DNA of 40,487 nt from Herbaspirillum sp. (GTDB taxonomy: Bacteria; Pseudomonadota; Gammaproteobacteria; Burkholderiales; Burkholderiaceae_D): positions 1 through 40,487 of the forward strand of contig JAQGLY010000065.1 in the NCBI GenBank assembly GCA_028292625.1, given 5' to 3'. Positions 16,577 through 25,900 of this stretch are shown piece after piece. The notes beneath the pieces were generated by a model. That model had not been told where the DNA came from. It made no database searches and worked only from the letters and a program-made list of their open reading frames with translations. The first letter of the stretch is position 1; the number at the start of each line of letters is the position of its first letter. The translations under genes were made by a program, and so were the position numbers.

Positions 16577-17887
16577 CTACCAACGGGACAAACTGAACCC
16601 GAACCTGAGCTGCGGCACCGATTTCTGATTGTAATTGAGCAGGCTTTCGCCGTAGCCGTAAAAATAATCCGCAAACAAATAACCCGCGGTGCCCGGGATC
16701 AGACGCGACAGCGGATAGCTGAGCTGGCTGTCGGCGCTGCCGGTATTGCTTTTTCTGCCTTTGCGCAGCAAGGTTGAAAAGCTGAACCCGTCGGGTTTGC
16801 CGAAAGTCAGGCGCAGATCGACGTTGCCGCGGTAGTCGGCGATGTCCGGATTGTCGCGCAGCGGTCCCAGGTAGCCGTATATCTTGGGCGCGACGGTCAG
16901 CGAGTAATTGTTCAGATTGCCGAACGAAACGCTGGGCTGCACGAAGGCTATATTCAGGCCGCGCGATTTGACGCCGTCCTGGCCGTTGGATTCATGTTCG
17001 AGTCCGGTCGCAAACGAGACGCGGCTCACGGCGCGGTTGGCGACACCGATGTCGGGCAGATAGTAGTACAGGCTGGGCCGGTAATTGGTATCGCGGAACG
17101 GCGCCGACGGCGCTTGCAGATCCCAGATGGAAAATTGCGTGTAAGCGAAATACAGATTGTCGATCACGCCGTGCGAGCGGGGGTCGTCCGGTTGAAATAT
17201 CCGGTATTTAAAGCTGAGCTGAAATTTGGCGCTGGCATGCTCGCCGCTATTGCCGGCAATGAAATACATCGGCTCATTGAATGAAATGCGCGAGGCGTTC
17301 AACAGATCGATGGCCGTCGGCGGGGTATTGACGGCCGGGGTGGCGGCGCCCGCCGCCAGCGCCGGCGTCGAAGCCAGCCCGGCGCCGCCGCCAGCTCCGC
17401 CATTGGCGGCCGAGGTCTGCGAGATCGGCGTTAGCGGCCCCAGCGTGGCGTCCGGCCGCACCGATGCGACCAGCACCGCGGATGCGTCGTAATCGGTAGG
17501 CTCCAGACGCACAGTGCCGCGCATCGCGGCCGGCAGCATGCCGGTGTAGCTCACTTTGCGGTATTCCCCTTTTGCCAGTTCGATATCGGCGGCGCCTGCG
17601 TCGCGGCGCGTCAGCACCAGCTGGGCCGGCGGCGTCATGTCCGCGGACGCCGTCACCCGCAGCGTGTCGGGAATCCGGTAGCGGCCGTCGGCATCGTCGT
17701 CGCCGAACAACAAGGTCAGCACCAGCGGCTTGCTGGTGTCGATCTGTTTGGCCGGCTGCAGCATCGCGACGCCTGAGAAAGCCGGCTGCGCGGCGAATGC
17801 GGCGAGGGTGACGCAGATGCCGCGTGCAACGCCTGAAAGAGGGAAAGCAGAGCCTCCGCGCGGGGATGGGGACGAACGTGTTTTCAT
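16577..17887 (-). CDS. pldA: Outer-membrane phospholipase A (OmpLA family)
   Basis: Calcium-dependent acyl hydrolase in the outer membrane that removes misplaced phospholipids. The C-terminal ~240 residues are a full OmpLA barrel: YTQFSIWDLQAPSAPFRDTN, active site GLEHESNG with His298 and Ser300, Asn312 in RGLNIAF (the His–Ser–Asn triad), DNPDIADYRGNVDLRL, GYGESLLNYNQ, and a terminal aromatic Trp for barrel assembly. At 436 aa it is about 150 residues longer than the E. coli enzyme: an N-terminal signal peptide (to about residue 38) is followed by a ~110-residue beta-rich region and a Gly/Ala linker (160–190). Weak ribosome binding site at ATG 17887. Downstream of the FAD oxidase on the same strand. 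Confidence 0.93.
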   Translation of the reverse strand: MKTRSSPSPRGGSAFPLSGVARGICVTLAAFAAQPAFSGVAMLQPAKQIDTSKPLVLTLLFGDDDADGRYRIPDTLRVTASADMTPPAQLVLTRRDAGAADIELAKGEYRKVSYTGMLPAAMRGTVRLEPTDYDASAVLVASVRPDATLGPLTPISQTSAANGGAGGGAGLASTPALAAGAATPAVNTPPTAIDLLNASRISFNEPMYFIAGNSGEHASAKFQLSFKYRIFQPDDPRSHGVIDNLYFAYTQFSIWDLQAPSAPFRDTNYRPSLYYYLPDIGVANRAVSRVSFATGLEHESNGQDGVKSRGLNIAFVQPSVSFGNLNNYSLTVAPKIYGYLGPLRDNPDIADYRGNVDLRLTFGKPDGFSFSTLLRKGRKSNTGSADSQLSYPLSRLIPGTAGYLFADYFYGYGESLLNYNQKSVPQLRFGFSLSRW

Positions 17888-18009
17888 AGATCTTTACAGG
17901 ACGTTGATCGGAACAGGAGCGTTGAGAATCCGGCTCGCGGGCGAAAGATTGACGGCACGACAGACGATAGACAAACGTTGGACGCTAGCACCGCCGCTGA
18001 GTCCGGACA

Positions 18010-19416
18010 TTACAGTATTTTGCCGGGATTCATCAGATTGAATGGGTCCAGCGCCTGTTTGATGTTGCGCATTAACTGCAGTTCGACCGCCGATTTGTAG
18101 CGCGGCAGTTCATCCCGTTTCAACGCGCCGATCCCATGTTCGGCGGAAATCGAACCGCCGTGACGGTCGACGCTGTCGTACACCAGCCGGTTGACCTTGG
18201 CCTGCCCGGCAATGAATGCGGTATCGTCCATGCCGTCCGGCGCGGCGACGTTGTAATGCAGATTGCCGTCGCCCAGATGGCCGAAGGTGATGGTGCGGCA
18301 GCCGGGAAACTGCCGCCGCAGCAAGGCGTCGGTGGCATCGATGAAATCGGCGATGCGCGAAATCGGCACGGAAATATCGTGCTTGATGTTCTTGCCTTCA
18401 CGCGCCTGCGCATCGGAAATCCGCTCGCGCAGCGCCCACAGCGCCGCCGTTTGCGCCAGCGACGACGCCACTACCGCATCGTCGATCAAACCGGCGTCGA
18501 GCGCCGCGCCCAGCGTGTGCTGCAGCATGGCTTCGGCGTGCGCCTCCGACTCGCTATCCGATAATTCCAGCAATACATATTGCGGATGACGGACGGCAAA
18601 CGGCGATTGCGCATCCGGAAAATGTTTGCCCACCAGTTGCAGGCAGGCGTCGGACATCAATTCGAACGCGGTCAGCGTGGCCGCGCAGCGGTCCTGCGCC
18701 ATGGTCAGCAGCGTCAGCGCCTGTTGCGGCGTGCGTAACGCCGCCAGCGCGGTCAGCCGCGCTTTCGGTTGCGGAAACAGTTTCAGCACCGCCGCGGTGA
18801 TGATGCCCAGCGTGCCTTCCGCGCCGATGAATAAATGGCGCAGGTCGTAGCCGGTATTGTCCTTGCGCAAGCCGCGCAGACTGCTCAGCAGATCGCCTTG
18901 CGCGGTTACCACTTCCAGTCCCAGGCATAGATCGCGCGCATTGCCGTAGCGCAGTACGGCGGTGCCGCCGGCATTGGTCGACAGATTGCCGCCGATGGTG
19001 CAACTGCCTTCGGCCGCCAGCGACAGCGGAAACAGCCGGCCGTATTCGGCGGCGCGCTCCTGAACGGTCTGCAGAATGCAGCCGGATTCGACCGTCATCG
19101 TATTGTTGACTGCGTCGACCGCGCGAATATTGTTCAGGCGGCCCAGCGACAGCACCACCGCATCGCCGCCGGCATCGGGCACGCTGCCCTCCACCAGGCC
19201 GGTATTGCCGCCTTGCGGCACCATGGGCACGCGTTGCTGCGCGCACAATCGCACCAGCGCCGCGACCTCCGCGCTGTTGCCCGGACGCAGCACCGCTTGC
19301 GCGCGGCCGGTGAAACGGCGGCGCTGATCGCGCAGATAGGGAGCGGTGTCGGCGGCGTCGGTCAACACGTGCGTGGCGCCGATCAATTCGCGGCAGGCCG
19401 ACAGCAGGACGTTCAT
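18010..19416 (-). CDS. FAD-linked oxidase (D-2-hydroxyacid dehydrogenase, GlcD/D2HGDH type)
   Basis: Vanillyl-alcohol-oxidase-type flavoprotein oxidising a D-2-hydroxyacid such as D-lactate, glycolate or D-2-hydroxyglutarate. 468 aa, family length. FAD-binding PP loop PQGGNTGLVEGSVPD (about 67–81), GGNLSTNAGGTAVLRYGNAR and GAEGTLGIITAAVLKLFP; in the C-terminal cap the metal-site histidines in GHLGDGNLHYN, and EHGIGALKRDEL near the end. No iron–sulfur Cys clusters, so it is the stand-alone form. Substrate cannot be fixed from sequence. Its ATG overlaps the stop of the DUF2069 gene (ATGA), which implies coupled translation within the wrbA operon. Confidence 0.92.
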   Translation of the reverse strand: MNVLLSACRELIGATHVLTDAADTAPYLRDQRRRFTGRAQAVLRPGNSAEVAALVRLCAQQRVPMVPQGGNTGLVEGSVPDAGGDAVVLSLGRLNNIRAVDAVNNTMTVESGCILQTVQERAAEYGRLFPLSLAAEGSCTIGGNLSTNAGGTAVLRYGNARDLCLGLEVVTAQGDLLSSLRGLRKDNTGYDLRHLFIGAEGTLGIITAAVLKLFPQPKARLTALAALRTPQQALTLLTMAQDRCAATLTAFELMSDACLQLVGKHFPDAQSPFAVRHPQYVLLELSDSESEAHAEAMLQHTLGAALDAGLIDDAVVASSLAQTAALWALRERISDAQAREGKNIKHDISVPISRIADFIDATDALLRRQFPGCRTITFGHLGDGNLHYNVAAPDGMDDTAFIAGQAKVNRLVYDSVDRHGGSISAEHGIGALKRDELPRYKSAVELQLMRNIKQALDPFNLMNPGKIL

Positions 19417-19804
19417 TTCGATGCTTTGCTGATGGCTTGCCGGGCGAGGGTTTTGGCGGCTTTTTTATATGGATGCAGATACAGGACCGTGCACAGGAAA
19501 AACACACAGGTCAGGGCGGTTTCGACCCAGCCCAGCGCCGCCGACAGCGGGACACTGTCGCTGGTGGCGCGCACGATGCCTTCGGTGAAATAGATCAGGA
19601 TCAGCATCGATGACCATTGCAGCGTATAGACATCGCGCTTGAGGGTGCCGCGCAACGGCAGCAGTAGCGGGATGACTTTGAGCACCAGCCAGGAGCCGCC
19701 CGGGCGCAGCGGCGCCAGCACCAGCTCCCAGGCCACGCAAAGTGCGATCAGCGCGATCAGGCTGCCGACCGCTCCCCAATGATAAATTTTGGCGCGCGGC
19801 AACA

Positions 19805-19805
<1 letters not shown>
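19413..19805 (-). CDS. DUF2069-type small integral membrane protein
   Basis: 130 aa, function unknown. Four hydrophobic segments: GSLIALIALCVAWELVLAPL, LVLKVIPLLLPLRGTL, MLILIYFTEGIV and ALTCVFFLCTVLYL, ending in a basic cytoplasmic tail (KKAAKTLARQAISKASK). The ATG at 19805 has GGGAGG six bases away; the ATG at 19808 is an alternative that overlaps the wrbA stop. Genes of this family next to wrbA are familiar in betaproteobacteria (from memory). It overlaps genes on both sides, so the three are expected to be made together. Confidence 0.87.
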
Positions 19806-20479
<674 letters not shown>

Positions 20480-20550
20480 TCATGCGCGTGAAGCGCTTGG
20501 CCGATTGGTCTTTGTTTGCGTTATTTCATTTTTTCCGGATTGATTGAATT

Positions 20551-21894
20551 ATGGTTTCCAAATTGCCTGGCCTGTCGTGGCATGGCGTTCGCGAATTGAT
20601 CCGTTTTGCCGTCCAGCGGCTGGAAGAGGAACGCCTGCCGCAGGTGGCCGCCGCGCTGACCTTTACGTCCATTCTGGCGCTGGTGCCGATGGTCACCATC
20701 GCCTTTGCGCTGTTTACCGCGTTTCCGCTGTTCAGCACCTTTCGCGCCGCGCTGGAAGCCTACTTCCTCAATAATCTGATGCCGGCCAATATGGCCAATA
20801 CGATTCTGGGCTATGTCAATCAGTTCGCCGCCAAGTCGGCGCGTCTGTCCGCTTTCGGCGGCGTGGCGCTGATTGTTACGTCTGGCATGACAATGGCGAC
20901 CATAGACCGCACTTTCAACCGGATCTGGCGCGTGCAGAATTCGCGGCCGCTGTTGCAGCGCGTGCTGGTGTACTGGGCCATCATGACGCTGGGACCGTTG
21001 TTGATCGGCGTATCGATTTCCGCGACATCGTATGTGTCCGGCGCCGCCATCGGCGCGGTCGGCCGCATTTCGCTGGAGGGGTCGGGCCTGTCGGCCTTTT
21101 CCACGCTGTTCTCCGTGCTGTTGAGCACCGGTGCGTTTACCTTGCTGTACATCACGGTGCCGAATCGCGAAGTCGACTGGCGCGACGCGATCTGGGGCGG
21201 GCTGCTGGCCGGCGTCGCGTTTGAAATCGCCAAGCACCTGTTTACCTTTTATATCATCCAATTCCCGACTTACACGGTCATTTACGGCGCGGTCGCCGCC
21301 TTTCCGATCTTCCTGCTGTGGATTTACATGATATGGCTGATCACGCTGGTCGGCGCGCTGCTGACAGCGGTGCTGCCGGTGATGCGCTACGAGCGGTGGG
21401 CGTACCGGCCCACGCCGTGCGGGCGCTTCGTGGATGCGCTGGCGGTGCTGCGCGCGCTGTATCTGGCGCAGCGGCGCGCATCGTCTGCGATCGATGTCGA
21501 CGACATCCGGAAACAGACCCATATCGGTTACGAGGAATCGCAAACGCTGCTGGAGCAGATGCAGACCGCCGGCTGGGTCGGCGTGGTCAAGATCGAGGTG
21601 CAGGTCAAATTGCGCTGGATACGCGGCCGGACCGATACCATCGATCGCTGGGTCTTGCTGGCCAACCCGGCACTTTTGACGCTGGCCGATGTCTATCGGC
21701 ATTTCGTATTCGATGCGGAAGGGCCGCGCGAACCAGACGCCGCCGCGGTGAATCTGGTCGGCGCGGCGGTGGATGCGGCGCTGCATCGATCGCTGGCGGT
21801 TTATTTCGATGATGATCCGCAACATGAAGGCGCTGCGCCGGCGTCCGATGTTGCATTGCAAAAAGCTCCGCCACAAATGGAAACCGCGGGGTGA
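20551..21894 (+). CDS. YihY/BrkB-family inner-membrane protein
   Basis: Family once misnamed ribonuclease BN; its molecular function is still unclear. 447 aa. Six predicted membrane helices (about 36–59, 101–118, 138–160, 180–203, 215–235, 244–275) with family motifs ALTFTSILALVPMVTIAFA, LLYITVPNREVDWRDAIWGG and FPIFLLWIYMIWLITLVGAL. The C-terminal ~170 residues are soluble and resemble a winged-helix-like region (IDVDDIRKQTHIGYEESQTL, then MQTAGWVGVVK), an extension found in many proteobacterial members. Weak ribosome binding site. Divergent from wrbA. Confidence 0.9.
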   Translation: MVSKLPGLSWHGVRELIRFAVQRLEEERLPQVAAALTFTSILALVPMVTIAFALFTAFPLFSTFRAALEAYFLNNLMPANMANTILGYVNQFAAKSARLSAFGGVALIVTSGMTMATIDRTFNRIWRVQNSRPLLQRVLVYWAIMTLGPLLIGVSISATSYVSGAAIGAVGRISLEGSGLSAFSTLFSVLLSTGAFTLLYITVPNREVDWRDAIWGGLLAGVAFEIAKHLFTFYIIQFPTYTVIYGAVAAFPIFLLWIYMIWLITLVGALLTAVLPVMRYERWAYRPTPCGRFVDALAVLRALYLAQRRASSAIDVDDIRKQTHIGYEESQTLLEQMQTAGWVGVVKIEVQVKLRWIRGRTDTIDRWVLLANPALLTLADVYRHFVFDAEGPREPDAAAVNLVGAAVDAALHRSLAVYFDDDPQHEGAAPASDVALQKAPPQMETAG

Positions 21895-21940
21895 AAAAGG
21901 GTTGCCGAACCGGGAACAGCCTCGTAATATGTATTCGACT

Positions 21941-21956
21941 TCGCGGCCATCCGCGA
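21941..21956. repeat. 6-bp inverted repeat, 4-base loop
   Basis: TCGCGG–CCAT–CCGCGA between the YihY gene and the CBS gene. No T-run follows, so it is only a weak candidate for a 3'-end hairpin. Confidence 0.3.
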
Positions 21957-22010
21957 TCGTGTTCGGCAATATTCTTAAACGATCTTTAAATCCGACAGGT
22001 AGGCCGCGCC

Positions 22011-22463
22011 ATGAAAGTTTCCGAAATTCTGAAAGTCAAAGGCAATATTCTTTACACGGTGACACCGGATACCCCGCTGATCGAAGCGGTCAATGCAATG
22101 TCTGAAAAAGACATCGGTTCGCTGGTCGTGATGGAGTTCGGCGATCTGGTCGGCATGTTGACTTTCCGTGAAGTGATCCAGACGACGTGCGAGAACGGCG
22201 GCACGGTGGGGGACAAAACCGTGCGTGCGTCGATGGACGATCATCCGATCACCATCACGCCGGACACCGATCTGAACGAAGTGCGCCGTCTGATGCTGGA
22301 AAAACATGCGCGCTACGTCCCGGTCGTGGAAGCCAAGACCTTGCTCGGCGTGATATCGTTCTACGACGTGGCCAAGGCGGTGCTGGAGGCGCAGAGTTTC
22401 GAGAACAAGATGCTCAAGGCCTATATTCGCGATTGGCCTGCGGAAGAAGAGAGCCGGGACTGA
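22011..22463 (+). CDS. CBS-domain pair protein
   Basis: Stand-alone Bateman module of 150 aa: first CBS about residues 8–63 (ILYTVTPDTPLIEAVNAMSE), second about 75–130 (ASMDDHPITITPDTDLNEVR). Such modules usually bind adenosyl nucleotides and regulate a partner; no enzymatic domain is attached and the partner is unknown. Acidic C-terminus (DWPAEEESRD). Start ATG 22011 agrees with the domain boundary. Its transcript is ended by a clear intrinsic terminator 24 bases after the stop, so it is not co-transcribed with the MFS–PlsC gene. Confidence 0.9.
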   Translation: MKVSEILKVKGNILYTVTPDTPLIEAVNAMSEKDIGSLVVMEFGDLVGMLTFREVIQTTCENGGTVGDKTVRASMDDHPITITPDTDLNEVRRLMLEKHARYVPVVEAKTLLGVISFYDVAKAVLEAQSFENKMLKAYIRDWPAEEESRD

Positions 22464-22486
22464 ATTTCCGCCGCCCGCAGGCAGAC

Positions 22487-22518
22487 AAACCGTTCATCGT
22501 TCGATGAGCGGTTTTTTT
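22487..22518 (+). terminator. Intrinsic terminator of the CBS-domain gene
   Basis: ACCGTTCATC (22489–22498), loop GTTC, GATGAGCGGT (22503–22512), one G·U pair, then seven T (22512–22518); two additional A–T pairs extend the base of the stem. Textbook rho-independent form. Confidence 0.92.
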
Positions 22519-22557
22519 ATAGCCGTGTTTTTCAATCGTTGTTTTTATCAGACCCTA

Positions 22558-24441
22558 ATGTCTTCCAATCAGTTTTCCCTGCTGCGCCAGCGCCGTTTCG
22601 GGCCCTTTTTCTGGACACAATTTCTCGGCGCGTTTAACGACAATGTGTTCAAGACCGCGCTGCTGACGATACTGACTTACGACGCGCTTAGCTGGACGGC
22701 GATGGATGTCGGCCTGCTCAACAACCTGATACCGGGCCTGTTCATTTTGCCCTTCGTGCTGTTTTCGGCGACCGCCGGCCAATTCGCCGAGAAATTCGAA
22801 AAATCGCGGCTGACGCGCTACGTGAAGGTCCTGGAAATCTGCATCATGGCGGTCGCCGGCTTCGGCTGGATGACCCACAATTTATGGCTGCTGGTGGCGG
22901 CGATCGTCGGCATGGGGCTGCATTCAACACTGTTCGGGCCGGTCAAATACGCTTATCTGCCGCAGCAATTGAAAGCCGAAGAGTTGATCGGCGGCAATGG
23001 CGTCATAGAAATGGGCACTTTCGTCGGCATCCTGCTGGGCGAAGTGCTGGGGGCGGTGCTGGTGGTGCAGAAGCCGTGGGGATTGGCGCTGGTGGCGTCG
23101 GCCACGTTCGGCGTCGCCGTGCTGGGCTGGCTGGCCAGCCTGCGCATTCCGTTGACGCCGGCGTCCGATCCGGACTTGAAGATCAGCGCCAATCCGTTCG
23201 CAGAGATGGCGCGCAACCTGCGTTTTTCGCGCGGCAACCGGCCGGTATTTCTGGCGATGCTGGGCAATTCGTGGTTCTGGTTTTACGGCGCCATCCTGCT
23301 GGCGCAATTTCCGCTATTTGCGAAAGCGTATCTGCATGGCGATCACAATGTGTTCGTGCTGCTGCTGACGGCGTTTTCGCTTGGCATCGGCATCGGTTCG
23401 CTGTCATGTGAGCGCCTGTCCGGACGCAAGATCGAAATCGGCCTGGTGCCGTTCGGCGCGATCGGATTGTCTATTTTCGCCGTCGATCTTTATTTTGCCG
23501 GCAGCGGCTATACGAATACGACGCCGGTCGGCATCTACGGCTTCGTCGCCCAGCACGGCAGTTTGCGCATTCTGTTCGATTGCGTGTTGATCGGCCTGTT
23601 CGGCGGTTTTTATGTCGTGCCGCTGTTCGCGCTGATTCAGACGCGCTGCGACCGCAAACATCTGTCCCGCACCATTGCCGGCATGAATATCCTGAACGCG
23701 CTGTTCATGGTGGCGGCCGCGTTGCTGGCCATGCTGATGTTGGGCGCGGGCCTGAACATTCCGCAGATATTCCTGGCCACCGCGATTCTCAATGCGCTGG
23801 TCGCTGCCTATATCTTCTCGCTGGTGCCGGAGTTTCTGATGCGTTTTCTGGCGTGGCTGCTGATCCACACCGTTTATCGCGTGCACAGCTTCGGAACCGA
23901 ACATTTGCCGCGGCACGGCGCGGCGGTGCTGGTCTGCAATCACGTCAGTTATCTGGACGCGTTGGTGATCATGGCGGTCAGCCCGAGGCCGATCCGCTTT
24001 GTGATGGATCATGCGATTTTTACCTTCCCGGTGTTGTCCTGGCTGTTCCGCGCCGCGCGCGCGATTCCGATCGCTCCCGCGCGCGAGGACGAGCAAGTGC
24101 TGGCGCGCGCCTACGACGAGATTGCGGACGCGCTGCGCGATGGCGACCTGGTCTGCATTTTTCCGGAAGGAAAATTGACGCGCGACGGTGCCATTGATGC
24201 ATTCAGGAACGGCATCGCGCGCATCGTCGAGCAGACGCCGGCGCCGGTGATTCCGATGGCGCTGCGCGGTTTGTGGGGCGGCTTGTTCTCGCGCAGCAGG
24301 CATAATCCGTTCGAGCGGGCCTTCCGCGGCGGTCCATTTTCGCGGCTGGAACTGGCCGTCGGCGCGCCGATCGCGCCGGAATACGCGACACCGGCGCTGT
24401 TGCAGCAAAAAGTGGGCGAATTGCGCGGCGATTCGAAATAA
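22558..24441 (+). CDS. Fused MFS transporter (LplT-like) and PlsC-type acyltransferase
   Basis: 627 aa. Residues 1–~420 are a 12-helix MFS transporter with the LplT start (RRFGPFFWTQFLGAFNDNVFK), a family that flips lysophospholipids across the inner membrane. Residues ~440–627 are an acyltransferase with NHVSYLD (His462, Asp467 of the H-X4-D motif) and FPEGKLTRDG (535–544). The expected role is uptake of lysophospholipid and re-acylation on the inner face. E. coli divides this between LplT and Aas; here the AMP-binding acyl-ACP ligase half of Aas is absent, so the acyl donor must come ready-made. I placed the start at ATG 22558 because the 18 codons upstream overlap the terminator. Confidence 0.9.
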   Translation: MSSNQFSLLRQRRFGPFFWTQFLGAFNDNVFKTALLTILTYDALSWTAMDVGLLNNLIPGLFILPFVLFSATAGQFAEKFEKSRLTRYVKVLEICIMAVAGFGWMTHNLWLLVAAIVGMGLHSTLFGPVKYAYLPQQLKAEELIGGNGVIEMGTFVGILLGEVLGAVLVVQKPWGLALVASATFGVAVLGWLASLRIPLTPASDPDLKISANPFAEMARNLRFSRGNRPVFLAMLGNSWFWFYGAILLAQFPLFAKAYLHGDHNVFVLLLTAFSLGIGIGSLSCERLSGRKIEIGLVPFGAIGLSIFAVDLYFAGSGYTNTTPVGIYGFVAQHGSLRILFDCVLIGLFGGFYVVPLFALIQTRCDRKHLSRTIAGMNILNALFMVAAALLAMLMLGAGLNIPQIFLATAILNALVAAYIFSLVPEFLMRFLAWLLIHTVYRVHSFGTEHLPRHGAAVLVCNHVSYLDALVIMAVSPRPIRFVMDHAIFTFPVLSWLFRAARAIPIAPAREDEQVLARAYDEIADALRDGDLVCIFPEGKLTRDGAIDAFRNGIARIVEQTPAPVIPMALRGLWGGLFSRSRHNPFERAFRGGPFSRLELAVGAPIAPEYATPALLQQKVGELRGDSK

Positions 24442-24452
24442 GCCTGGTGTGC

Positions 24453-24461
24453 TGGTAAAAT
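24453..24461 (+). promoter_or_regulatory. Possible extended -10 promoter of aroC
   Basis: TGGTAAAAT matches the extended -10 form TG-N-TATAAT except two bases; only a poor -35 (TTCGAA at 24432–24437, 18-base spacer) is seen. It lies about 30 bases upstream of the aroC start. Confidence 0.35.
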
Positions 24462-24489
24462 CGCTTTTTTGCCATTCTAGAAATGCATC

Positions 24490-25599
24490 ATGTCCGGTAA
24501 TACTTTCGGTTTGTTGTTTACGGTGACCACCTTCGGTGAATCCCACGGCCCCGCCATCGGCTGCGTGATCGACGGCTGCCCGCCGGGAATGGTCTTGTCC
24601 GAGGCCGATATTCAGCCCGAACTGGACCGCCGCAAGCCGGGCACGTCGCGCCATGTGACTCAGCGGCAGGAGCCGGACACCGTCGAAATCCTGTCCGGCG
24701 TATACGAGGGCAAGACCACCGGCACGCCGATCACGCTATTGATCCGCAATCAGGATCAGCGCAGCAAGGACTACACCAACATCGCGGAATCGTTCCGGCC
24801 CGGTCACGCCGACTACACCTATTGGCATAAATACGGCATTCGCGATCCGCGCGGCGGCGGACGCTCGTCTGCGCGGCTGACCGCGCCGGTGGTCGGCGCC
24901 GCGGCGGTCGCCAAGAAATGGCTGCTTGAGCACCATGGCGTGACCTTCGCCGGTTGTCTGAGCCAGCTGGGCGAATTGCCAGTGCCGTTCGAATCCTGGG
25001 AACACGTGCGCAACAATCCGTTTTTCGCGGCCAACGCCAGCAAGATCGCCGAAATGGAAGCGTATATGGATAGCTTGCGCAAGGCCGGCGATTCCTGCGG
25101 CGCGCGCATCGACGTGGTTGCGCGCAATGTGCCGGTCGGCCTGGGCGAGCCGCTGTACGACAAGCTCGACGCCGATATCGCGTATGCGATGATGGGCATC
25201 AACGCGGTCAAGGGCGTGGAGATCGGCGCCGGTTTCAAATCGGTCGCGCAGCGCGGCACCGAGCACGGCGACGAGCTGACCCCCCAAGGTTTCGCCAGTA
25301 ACAATGCCGGCGGCGTGCTGGGCGGCATTTCGACCGGGCAGGACGTCACGGTGTCGATCGCGATCAAACCGACCTCCAGCATTCACACGCCGCGTCATTC
25401 GATCGACAAGGCGGGCAACGCCATCGAAGTCGCCACGCACGGCCGTCACGACCCTTGCGTCGGCATCCGCGCCACGCCGATCGCCGAAGCGATGCTGGCG
25501 CTGGTATTGATGGATCATGCGCTGCGGCACCGGGCGCAATGCGGCGACGTGAAAGTGGAAACTCCGGCGATCGCCGCCGACAATCGCCGCAAGGCCTGA
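24490..25599 (+). CDS. aroC: Chorismate synthase
   Basis: Last step of the shikimate pathway: 5-enolpyruvylshikimate-3-phosphate to chorismate, with reduced FMN. 369 aa, normal length. Family signatures: [20 protein letters not shown] (start), [19 protein letters not shown], the central [20 protein letters not shown], and [20 protein letters not shown] followed by [18 protein letters not shown]. The product feeds aromatic amino acids and folate; trpF, trpB and trpA are 8 kb downstream. Weak ribosome binding site at ATG 24490. Confidence 0.97.
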   Translation: MSGNTFGLLFTVTTFGESHGPAIGCVIDGCPPGMVLSEADIQPELDRRKPGTSRHVTQRQEPDTVEILSGVYEGKTTGTPITLLIRNQDQRSKDYTNIAESFRPGHADYTYWHKYGIRDPRGGGRSSARLTAPVVGAAAVAKKWLLEHHGVTFAGCLSQLGELPVPFESWEHVRNNPFFAANASKIAEMEAYMDSLRKAGDSCGARIDVVARNVPVGLGEPLYDKLDADIAYAMMGINAVKGVEIGAGFKSVAQRGTEHGDELTPQGFASNNAGGVLGGISTGQDVTVSIAIKPTSSIHTPRHSIDKAGNAIEVATHGRHDPCVGIRATPIAEAMLALVLMDHALRHRAQCGDVKVETPAIAADNRRKA

Positions 25600-25761
25600 A
25601 GCGGCGGATATCCGGCAAATATCGCGCCGAACCGAGCAAAAATCGCGCAATTGGCATAAAATCGATGGTTCCGCGATGTTCTCGTCCGTTTTTGCAAATT
25701 TTCGTTTTATACGAGCGATTCAAAAAGAAATAAGAACGTCCCGGGTAGTCCGGCCTTATCT

Positions 25762-25790
25762 TTGCCGGGCTAAATCCATTTGACTATAGT
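25762..25790 (+). promoter_or_regulatory. Sigma-70 promoter for the leu operon
   Basis: -35 TTGCCG (25762–25767), 17-base spacer, -10 TATAGT (25785–25790). The predicted start near 25797 leaves a leader of about 100 bases before leuC. The 25600–25900 gap holds no other gene; I see no leucine-rich leader peptide in it. A second -10-like element (TGGCATAAT, 25856–25864) lies closer but lacks a -35. Confidence 0.6.
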
Positions 25791-25900
25791 GGCTTTTGCG
25801 CAACCGGCCGCGCCGAAAAACGGGGGCCGCAGGCTGCCGGGCCGGCGTGCTTGTATGGCATAATCAGAAACATTTTTTCGCTCTCACAGACCACCAGATC

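Noticed and set aside
20521..21969. 482-codon antisense frame over the YihY gene
   Set aside because: Low-complexity Arg/Gln/His shadow of a membrane-protein gene.
22504..22557. 18-codon N-terminal extension of the MFS–PlsC gene
   Set aside because: It lies in the terminator of the CBS gene; the family start motif begins at ATG 22558.
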